From: Synechococcus sp. CPC35
GTDB taxonomy: Bacteria > Cyanobacteriota > Cyanobacteriia > PCC-6307 > Cyanobiaceae
Assembly: GCA_002684175.1 (NCBI GenBank)
Contig: NYUU01000133.1
Coordinates: forward strand, 1-10,473
Length of the DNA: 10,473 nucleotides
Reading direction: 5' to 3'
Shown one piece after another: positions 5,495-10,473 of this stretch. The notes under the pieces were generated by a model. It was not told where the DNA came from. It searched no databases and saw nothing but the letters and a program-made list of their open reading frames with translations. The stretch's first letter is position 1. The number at the start of each line of letters is the position of its first letter. A program made the position numbers and the translations under genes.

Positions 5495-7153
5495 GTGCTC
5501 TGCCCCGGCAGTCGCTCCGGGCCCCTGGCCTCTGCGGCGGGACATCTCGCTTCCCGGGGAGAGCTGAGGCTCACCACAGCTATTGATGAGCGTTCAGCTG
5601 GATTCCTTGCCTTGGGAATGGCCACCGCTGCCGGCAACGCTGTGGCGGTGGTCACAACGTCCGGTACGGCGGTTGCCAATCTTCTGCCGGCAGTGGTCGA
5701 AGCGGATCGTTCCACCCAGCCGCTGTTGCTGCTTACGGCCGACCGCCCCCAACGGCTCAAGGATTGTGGAGCCAACCAAACGGTGAATCAGGAGCGGTTC
5801 CTTCTGCCTGCCTGCCGCTGGTGCTGGTCGGACGCTCCCGCCGGACTGCATGACCAGAGCGTTGAGCAGCTGCTTGGCCTGGCCCAGGAGGCCTGGACTC
5901 ATGCCCAGGGCACAGCCGAGTCAGCAGCTGGGCCGGTGCATCTCAACCTGCCCTTCGAGGAGCCGCTGCATGCTTCGGCCTTTGATTCAGCGGAGCCGCT
6001 GCTGCCTTCGGCACCCCTTCGGACATCGGGTTCAACTGGTGATCAAGCGATTGATCAAACGGTCGATGCCGCAGCGCTGCCCTTGCTGAAAACCGATCAA
6101 CCCGGTGTGGTGATCGCTGGACCCTGGCGAGGACTGATGCCGTCGCTGTCGTCCTATCGATCTGCTGTTCGTCGTTGGTTGGAGATCAGTGGCTGGCCGT
6201 TGTTCGCTGATCCTCTTGCAGCTCTTCCAGTGGATCTCCCGGGTCGGATTCACCACTGGGAGCTGTTGTTGGAGTCCCTGCCGGTTCCTGCCAATTGTCA
6301 GGTGCTTCGACTGGGTCCCCTTCCCGCAAGCCGACGCTTGGAATCCTGGTTGCAGAGTCGTGAAGGCACACAGTTGCTCATCACCGAGGGTGAACAACGT
6401 CGGCTCGACGCTCTGTCGATGGCGCAGCAATGGAGCGGTGGAGTTGCCAGTTGGATTGCAGCTCAGCAACAAACCGGGCAGTCCCCGCCTCTTGACTGGA
6501 TGGTCAAGGATCAGTGTCTGGCCGAACAGCTGGACACCTCCCTGCCGATGGCTGGTCAGATCAGCGAGCCGGGATTGGCTTATCAACTGCCACGGCTTCT
6601 TCCCGAAGGTTTGCCTGTGATGCTTGCTGCCAGCTCTCCGGTGCGGGACTGGCTGGTCTGGAGTGGTTCCGCGGGGAGCGATCGTCGCTGTTTCAGTTTT
6701 CGTGGTGCTTCGGGAATTGACGGAACGCTTTCCCTGGCGATGGGACTGTCGATTGAGCTTGGACCGCTGACTCTGCTCACCGGAGACCTTGCACTGCTTC
6801 ATGACAGCAATGGATGGTTGCTCGGTGGTCGGGATGGACCTCCGCTTCTGGTTGTGCTGATTGATAACGGCGGTGGTGGAATCTTTGAGCAAATACCGAT
6901 GGAGCCGATCCCCGCGGAGGTGTTTGACCGGCTGTTCGCCATGCCTCAGCAGGTGGACCCCCTCGCCCTTGCCGCTGCCCATGGGGTTGAAGGAAGAACC
7001 GTTTCCTGTCTTGAGGATCTTCCGGAAAACCTGGCCTGGGGTCTGGCCCAGGGACGTCCAACCCTGCTGCGGCTGGTCACGGATCGAAAAGCGGATGCTG
7101 CCCTACGCCAAACCCTGCGCACTGCTGCACGGAATGCAGAACCATTTTGCTAG
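5495..7153 (+). CDS. menD: 2-succinyl-5-enolpyruvyl-6-hydroxy-3-cyclohexene-1-carboxylate (SEPHCHC) synthase
   Basis: MenD is a ThDP enzyme joining isochorismate and 2-oxoglutarate to form SEPHCHC, towards phylloquinone or menaquinone. The N-terminal domain has CPGSRSGPLASAAG, AIDERSAGFLALGMA with the cofactor-activating Glu32, VVTTSGTAVANLLPAVVEA and TADRPQRLKDCGANQTVNQ. The C-terminal domain has SFRGASGIDGTLSLAMGL (about 400), LTGDLALLHDSNG (about 428) and LVVLIDNGGGGIFEQIPM (about 452), the ThDP-binding region. GTG at 5495 is the first canonical start, giving 552 aa. However, it falls inside beta1, and the frame upstream is clearly homologous coding sequence: codons 5432-5494 read ANFKSALTLLQALRRQGLRR, the usual first helix. 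That frame is open back to TGA at 5384 but contains no ATG, GTG or TTG. The true start may be a rare codon (CTG 5417 or ATC 5393), or a base may be wrong. Confidence 0.93.
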   Translation: MLCPGSRSGPLASAAGHLASRGELRLTTAIDERSAGFLALGMATAAGNAVAVVTTSGTAVANLLPAVVEADRSTQPLLLLTADRPQRLKDCGANQTVNQERFLLPACRWCWSDAPAGLHDQSVEQLLGLAQEAWTHAQGTAESAAGPVHLNLPFEEPLHASAFDSAEPLLPSAPLRTSGSTGDQAIDQTVDAAALPLLKTDQPGVVIAGPWRGLMPSLSSYRSAVRRWLEISGWPLFADPLAALPVDLPGRIHHWELLLESLPVPANCQVLRLGPLPASRRLESWLQSREGTQLLITEGEQRRLDALSMAQQWSGGVASWIAAQQQTGQSPPLDWMVKDQCLAEQLDTSLPMAGQISEPGLAYQLPRLLPEGLPVMLAASSPVRDWLVWSGSAGSDRRCFSFRGASGIDGTLSLAMGLSIELGPLTLLTGDLALLHDSNGWLLGGRDGPPLLVVLIDNGGGGIFEQIPMEPIPAEVFDRLFAMPQQVDPLALAAAHGVEGRTVSCLEDLPENLAWGLAQGRPTLLRLVTDRKADAALRQTLRTAARNAEPFC

Positions 7154-7210
7154 GTAACCCAGTGTTTATGGAGCCTCATCAACCAAGCAATCATTGCGTT
7201 CAGCTTCTTC

Positions 7211-7237
7211 CTGACCCAGACCTCTTTGGTCAGTTTT
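7211..7237 (+). terminator. Possible rho-independent terminator after menD
   Basis: CTGACC (7211-7216) pairs with GGTCAG (7228-7233) around an 11-base loop, directly followed by TTTT. A shorter alternative uses GACC/GGTC with a five-base loop. It lies 58 bases after the menD stop. The stem is short and the T-run brief, so efficiency is uncertain. Confidence 0.35.
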
Positions 7238-7315
7238 CACAGCGAACCGAAGCCAAGCGGAGGAACGAAGACCGGAGTCAATCCTCAGTTTTGTAGATTA
7301 AAGAATTGATTGATC

Positions 7316-7702
7316 ATGAAACTCTTTCGAATCATCGGTTTACTTATTCTATCAGCGCCATCTGCACTGGCTCAATCACAATTTCCGAAACTAATTTGTG
7401 ATGATCAGGGGTGGTGCAAGGGTGGTTGTAGCGTTGACAATAATTGCCAAAAAATTAAGATCATTCGAAATAATTGGCCGAGAATGACTCACTATACGCA
7501 AACCAAAGATAATTTGTTGACAAGTGAAACTAACTGCGAGTTATTTAACGGTCGGATGAATCATGCTTTTACAGCTGTTGATGGTGTGTCTATTGAAAAG
7601 AAATGGATACTTGCAAAGCCAGGTTCCGTCGGTTGGGTGACTTCCGGAGCGGCCTGTCAGAAGGGATACAAGGACAGGTTCATTGATAAAATGTATGATT
7701 AA
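7316..7702 (+). CDS. Secreted six-cysteine protein, unrecognised
   Basis: The product is 128 aa from ATG at 7316; an in-frame TTG at 7310 would add two residues but is less likely. MKLFRIIGLLILSAPSALA is a textbook Sec signal peptide with predicted cleavage after Ala19. The mature part is about 109 aa with six Cys (28, 34, 38, 44, 74, 114), four of them clustered in CDDQGWCKGGCSVDNNC, which suggests three disulfides. Other visible segments are NCELFNGRMNHAF and GVSIEKKWILAKPGSVGWV. I do not recognise a family. The gene is AT-richer than menD and lacks a strong Shine-Dalgarno sequence. It is convergent with the frameshifted secreted gene ending at 7849. Confidence 0.7.
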   Translation: MKLFRIIGLLILSAPSALAQSQFPKLICDDQGWCKGGCSVDNNCQKIKIIRNNWPRMTHYTQTKDNLLTSETNCELFNGRMNHAFTAVDGVSIEKKWILAKPGSVGWVTSGAACQKGYKDRFIDKMYD

Positions 7703-7848
7703 AGGGCTGACACTTTCGCCGTTTTTGATCTCAATTTACAATTCAACGACATGCGCTAAGTGCGTGATATTGATCGCTGCGATCTCTGAAAGCTTGGCAT
7801 CATTAACGACCATTGAGGGAACGTCTTTCTTTTGAGGTGTCTTCAGAC

Positions 7849-8267
7849 TTAATCTTCCAATCCTTCGAAACCTGCCAGCGAACAAGACTTGCCTGGAAAA
7901 CCACCACCACCAAATCTACCCCTTGGCTGCATGGTGACTTTTGATCCTGAGGTGTAGACCTCGAAAAAGATCCTATTGACACAATCAGCTAGGTAAGGTC
8001 CCTGTTTGAAATCTGGTGTCCAACCTGGATTGTCTGGATAGGTCCTTTCCCCCTCAGCGATTGCTTGTCTTTTGGCAGCCTCTGAGTGTTGTTGACGCCA
8101 TTCATAAAGAACTTTCTTGCCAGGCTGAACTTCAATTACACGAAGCTGTTTGACGATGTAATTCGATGGATAAGGAGGCTCGGACAACTTCCGACAGGAT
8201 GCCAATCTTGGGAGAATACTGGATTTGTTGCAGAGAGCAGGATTGTTGCGGCCACAAACCATTTCAT
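7849..8267 (-). pseudogene. Secreted protein gene broken by a one-base frameshift
   Basis: From ATG at 8267 the frame gives MKWFVAATILLSATNPVFSQ, a good Sec signal peptide, then runs to a premature stop at 8136 (TSSNSFV). In the frame shifted by one base, an apparently conserved body follows: SCRKLSEPPYPSNYIVKQLR, VIEVQPGKKVLYEW, NPGWTPDFKQGPYLADC, FFEVYTSGSKVTMQPRGRF and GGGGFPGKSCSLAGFEGLED, ending at 7849. The open stretch is 419 bases, so one missing base would restore 140 codons (139 aa). The shift must lie between about 8160 and 8215. An ORF in the second frame can be read from ATG at 8283 (144 aa), but its N-terminus has no export signal and overlaps the signal-peptide frame, so it is less convincing as the native protein. 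Family not recognised; three Cys in the mature part. Confidence 0.6.
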
Positions 8268-8383
8268 AAGATTGAATCTGCAAGAACCGATCCTATCAAT
8301 GGATTCCACCTCATCCAACACTGCGCTGTTTGAATGAAGTTCAAAATTTCGGAAGTTACTTCTGGTAGGCCAGGAAAACGGCT

Positions 8384-8476
8384 TTATTTAAATGATATTA
8401 TGATGTAAAAGATAATCATCAGAGATATAAATCCTCCCAGCCAGTATTTGGCAACATTGAGTAGATGTTTGTTCAA
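8384..8476 (-). CDS. Possible 30-aa single-span membrane peptide
   Basis: From TTG at 8476 the frame reads MNKHLLNVAKYWLGGFISLM and then IIFYIIISFK to TAA at 8384. A short amphipathic, positively charged start is followed by about 19 hydrophobic residues and a closing Lys, the plan of a small single-span membrane protein. There is no ATG and no clear Shine-Dalgarno sequence, and at this length chance is a serious alternative. Confidence 0.25.
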   Translation of the reverse strand: MNKHLLNVAKYWLGGFISLMIIFYIIISFK

Positions 8477-8633
8477 GGATATTGCCTAATTGATTGCTAG
8501 AAGCATTCTATCCAGTCACTGGATTGCCGACAAGTTATGGGTTTATCTCATCGCATGTATTGATCGTCACTGTTGCGGCTACAGGCGTCGGTAGGGTTTA
8601 GATCTGCACTGATCTACTTTATCCAGCTGCTGC

Positions 8634-8717
8634 ATGTTTGCTGATCTGGTTTCTTCAAGGCTCGGCGTCGTTCTGGCTTTGATTGCGTTGGCTCTCTTGC
8701 CTTTCGCATTGAAATAA
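8634..8717 (+). CDS. Possible 27-aa hydrophobic peptide
   Basis: From ATG at 8634 the frame reads MFADLVSSRLGVVLALIALA and then LLPFALK to TAA at 8715-8717. This is one likely membrane span with Arg before it and Lys after it. No Shine-Dalgarno sequence is visible, and I do not match it to any known photosystem or cytochrome small subunit. The ORF ends five bases before the TCTGG tandem repeat. Chance is a serious alternative. Confidence 0.2.
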   Translation: MFADLVSSRLGVVLALIALALLPFALK

Positions 8718-8722
8718 GTCTG

Positions 8723-8742
8723 TCTGGTCTGGTCTGGTCTGG
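8723..8742. repeat. Four tandem copies of TCTGG
   Basis: TCTGG occurs four times without interruption at 8723-8742, preceded by the partial unit gtctg. A five-base unit is prone to slippage and would shift any reading frame through it. Confidence 0.9.
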
Positions 8743-8908
8743 TCGCTTGGAAGCATCCACTCACCATCTGCAATTTTCTCTGCTCGGCAGATTTAGTTAT
8801 GTTGCGAGATGGGCGGAAATAAGCGAATTCTCTGAGTCATTAAGCCTATTTCATGAAGTTCTCGTTACAAAGCTGTGAGAGACTAGGAATTGAGACGGAA
8901 CGAAATGT

Positions 8909-9067
8909 TTGGAGCTACAGAATCCCTTAATATTCTTCGCATCCCTCATCATGGGCTCTGCCCTACTTCCTATGGCCACGAACCGTAAGGAGTTTGCTCT
9001 CCTTGGTGGAACATTCCTCTTTGGTCTGGGTGCTCTGGAGATGGTGCTCCGTATGGGTGGTTATTGA
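8909..9067 (+). CDS. Possible 52-aa small membrane protein with two spans
   Basis: From TTG at 8909 the frame reads MELQNPLIFFASLIMGSALL, PMATNRKEFALLGGTFLFGL and GALEMVLRMGGY to TGA at 9065-9067. There are two hydrophobic segments (about 6-22 and 29-43) separated by a charged turn TNRKE, a common layout for small cyanobacterial membrane proteins. GGAA at 8897-8900 lies eight bases before the TTG. A shorter alternative starts at ATG 8951 (38 aa) but would cut into the first span. I do not recognise a family. Confidence 0.4.
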   Translation: MELQNPLIFFASLIMGSALLPMATNRKEFALLGGTFLFGLGALEMVLRMGGY

Positions 9068-9442
9068 GACGCCACTTTCGTAGTAATAAATTTGAGTAAG
9101 TGAAAGACACGCCTTAGTCAATATATCGTTCCTGATCATCCAGTATCATTTGAATTCATCTCGTCGGAATTTGGGCTGGAGAAATGCCTTGCCTTCTTGT
9201 GTTGCATGTTTCGTCTCAGTAGTAATATTTATTATATTTAGTTCGTCGTTAAAATGATCTAATTTCTGCTTTATTGCCAGTAAACTGTTTGATGTAGTAC
9301 CTATGATTGCGTGCTTACTAGTCCTCCTGTCTTTATGTTAGTTGTAGGTGTACTCTAGCCTTTAAGCTTTAAATTCCCTGTCTAAATAAAACTAAGCCGC
9401 TATAGTCTGGCGTCAATGCTCACGATCTGCCATCATCGCGCG
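9068..9442. other. AT-rich intergenic stretch, nothing supported
   Basis: Stops are frequent in all frames and the longest reading frames are about 20 codons. A good AGGAGG on the minus strand near 9320 is not followed by a usable start. I see no RNA gene or clear terminator. Confidence 0.5.
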
Positions 9443-9757
9443 TCATCCATTGAAATAAGCAGTAACCAATAGGGTGATTGGCACTAAAGATAATATTATT
9501 CCCGAAGATGCAGCCATTTTATTGCCATTCTTTTGAAAGATTCCAGCAATGCCCATAATGAGCGCAGCACAATCAATAGCGAGTACTATTATCAGCATGA
9601 ACGGCAGGATAATAATCCCAAATAATGCCCCAAAACCAGGCCCTGCCTTCAGTGCAAAAGCTATTGATAAAATAAGAGCTGCAAATGCTAAAATAGCAAT
9701 CGGCACAAGTGCGATTAGTAGTGACAAAGTGCCAAGTTTGGCTATTTTTCGCCCCAT
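9443..9757 (-). CDS. Small membrane protein with three predicted spans
   Basis: The product is 104 aa from ATG at 9757. Hydrophobic segments lie at about 10-36, 43-73 and 83-102, with short polar links AFALKAGPG and FQKNGNK. The pattern IMGIAGIFQKNGNKMAASSG followed by IILSLVPI loosely resembles small membrane proteins of the DUF4190 style (G-I-I-G-l-f-x-k-x-x-k-x-l-A-x-x-G-I-i-l-s), but this is a weak likeness. It lies 96 bases downstream of the DUF805-like gene on the same strand and has its own promoter candidate, so it may be a separate unit. No Shine-Dalgarno sequence is seen. Confidence 0.7.
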   Translation of the reverse strand: MGRKIAKLGTLSLLIALVPIAILAFAALILSIAFALKAGPGFGALFGIIILPFMLIIVLAIDCAALIMGIAGIFQKNGNKMAASSGIILSLVPITLLVTAYFNG

Positions 9758-9778
9758 TTTTTTCTGACTTTTGAAATA

Positions 9779-9807
9779 ATGTTATTCTCACTCTTGGAGG
9801 AAGTCAA
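9779..9807 (-). promoter_or_regulatory. Putative promoter of the three-span membrane protein gene
   Basis: On the minus strand TTGACT (9807-9802) is separated by 17 bp from TAACAT (9784-9779), about 21 bases before the ATG at 9757. The -35 box overlaps one arm of the inverted repeat GTCAAG-N9-CTTGAC (9803-9808 and 9818-9823), which could be an operator. Confidence 0.4.
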
Positions 9808-9853
9808 GTCTAAATTTCTTGACACTCAATTCTGATAATGCGCTGATTGCTAT

Positions 9854-10351
9854 TTATCTTAAGGAGTTTCTAGATCTTGCCCATTCTTTGAATGCCTGCC
9901 CAGGCTTGAACAAAAGGATTATTTCAATAACAAAGGTATAAATAAAAAGCAGCATCAAAATACCCAAAGCGCCTGGAGTGAACGATACCTGCGCTGGCAC
10001 AAACATCAATAAAAACTTTGGGACGATCCATCTGGGATCCATATTGATGTCGGAAGCCCTTCGAATTGTTATCGGTGCAAAGAAAACGAAAGCCAAAAAG
10101 CCATTGCAAGTTTGCTGCAAAATGCTCGGTAGCAAACCAGAGTCTCTTATGGCAATCATATAAGCATCAGTATCTTTACCGAAATGTTCTGTAGAGAAGG
10201 GTTCTGGTAAATTGGTATCGTAAGGGCTAAAATCAGGAAACAGAAGAGACACCAAAAAAATTGCCACTATGAGCAGTATCGTGCGAATAAATGCAGACTT
10301 GAAGTATGAAAGCCTGCCTATATATCCACGTGGGTCGAAATACTTGAGCAT
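9854..10351 (-). CDS. DUF805-like membrane protein
   Basis: The product is 165 aa from ATG at 10351. It opens with DPRGYIGRLSYFKSAF, matching the G-R-x-g-R-l-x-y-f start of DUF805 proteins. After the second hydrophobic segment it has APITIRRASDINMDPRWIV, matching the R-R-l-h-D-i-x-x-x-g-W motif, although His and the usual Gly-Ser are replaced. Four membrane spans are likely (about 20-38, 82-96, 108-122, 127-148). It ends with LLFKPGQAFKEWARSRNSLR, a polar tail. A long loop (about 40-75) between spans 1 and 2 is larger than I would expect for the family. Function of DUF805 is not established. An extended -10 element lies upstream. Confidence 0.7.
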   Translation of the reverse strand: MLKYFDPRGYIGRLSYFKSAFIRTILLIVAIFLVSLLFPDFSPYDTNLPEPFSTEHFGKDTDAYMIAIRDSGLLPSILQQTCNGFLAFVFFAPITIRRASDINMDPRWIVPKFLLMFVPAQVSFTPGALGILMLLFIYTFVIEIILLFKPGQAFKEWARSRNSLR

Positions 10352-10374
10352 TCGTTCTTGTTATCAATAATCAC

Positions 10375-10383
10375 TTTATAGCA
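10375..10383 (-). promoter_or_regulatory. Possible extended -10 element of the DUF805-like gene
   Basis: Read on the minus strand, TGCTATAAA fits an extended -10 (TGn-TATAAT-like), about 24 bases before the ATG at 10351. No matching -35 box is visible. The remainder to the window end (10384-10473) shows no supported gene. Confidence 0.3.
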
Positions 10384-10473
10384 GTGTCGTTCAGCCATTT
10401 TGGTCGGGCGCCATCATCCCTGAATCACACCAAAAATTCCTGAGGGGCTTCTCTTCCGCTGCCGTCCATATAA

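Larger units (their letters stand above)
8268..8908. other. AT-rich stretch with only tiny ORFs, a microsatellite and a palindrome
   Basis: No normal-size gene is supported. It holds two very short hydrophobic ORFs (8384-8476 minus and 8634-8717 plus, listed separately), the TCTGG tandem repeat at 8723-8742, and the 15-bp odd palindrome ATCCAGTCACTGGAT at 8510-8524. A 64-codon minus-strand ORF at 8579-8773 has no supporting feature. Confidence 0.5.

Noticed and set aside
6032..6982. 316-codon minus-strand ORF inside menD
   Set aside because: It is a shadow of menD, with composition-driven Gln/Arg/Ser runs and no domain.
7168..7296. 42-codon plus-strand ORF after menD (MEPHQPSNHCVQLLPDPDLF...)
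   Set aside because: It has no ribosome binding site, overlaps the terminator-like hairpin at 7211-7237, and shows no domain or export signal.
7771..7784. Inverted repeat GATCGCTGCGATC between convergent genes
   Set aside because: The stem is 5 bp with a three-base loop and no U-tract, so it is not a credible terminator.
8510..8524. Palindrome ATCCAGTCACTGGAT
   Set aside because: The one-base centre makes a poor hairpin and no neighbouring promoter supports an operator role.
8579..8773. 64-codon minus-strand ORF
   Set aside because: It is polar and featureless, runs through the TCTGG microsatellite, and has no Shine-Dalgarno sequence.
10384..10473. Short open frames at the right edge, for example QPFWSGAIIPESHQKF on plus and GRQRKRSPSGIFGVIQG on minus
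   Set aside because: They are too short, cut by the window edge or a stop, and none has a start signal or recognised family.

Overview
The window looks like a marine picocyanobacterium of the Synechococcus type. The evidence is a divergent lepB/menD pair, a cyanobacterial DUF760 gene next to lepB, menaquinone/phylloquinone-type menD, and a moderate-GC core flanked by AT-richer accessory DNA. The genus assignment is inferred from gene content and protein style; no rRNA gene or other marker is present.

Layout. (1) Positions 1-1460, minus strand: the N-terminal 486 codons of a large calpain-like (family C2) cysteine protease that runs off the left edge, with a plausible sigma70-type promoter just upstream. 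(2) 1835-3517, minus strand: a protein with two CBM2-like cellulose-binding modules flanking a His-rich linker and an unrecognised central domain. An in-frame TAG replaces a Trp codon inside the second module, so the second module is only half translated. A 12-bp hairpin follows the ancestral stop. (3) 3702-3875, plus strand: a 57-aa secreted mini-protein with a good ribosome binding site. (4) 3889-4252, minus strand: a receiver-like domain broken by a one-base frameshift. (5) 4388-7153: the conserved core. DUF760 and lepB (signal peptidase I) are on the minus strand, probably co-transcribed, and divergent from menD on the plus strand. The conserved reading frame of menD extends upstream of any canonical start codon. 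(6) 7316-10473: AT-rich accessory DNA with a six-Cys secreted protein, a frameshifted secreted protein, several tiny hydrophobic ORFs, a three-helix membrane protein and a DUF805-like membrane protein.

How the genes relate. LepB is the type I signal peptidase expected to process the secreted proteins encoded here (at 3702, 7316 and 7849). MenD catalyses the SEPHCHC step towards the naphthoquinone of photosystem I. The other genes look like fast-evolving accessory cargo: extracellular or membrane proteins, a protease, a carbohydrate-binding protein and a regulator fragment. Three of them are each disrupted by a single base change. Either this is a region of recent gene decay or the assembly contains point errors; the sequence alone cannot decide. 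I see no CRISPR array, tRNA, rRNA, integrase or insertion sequence.
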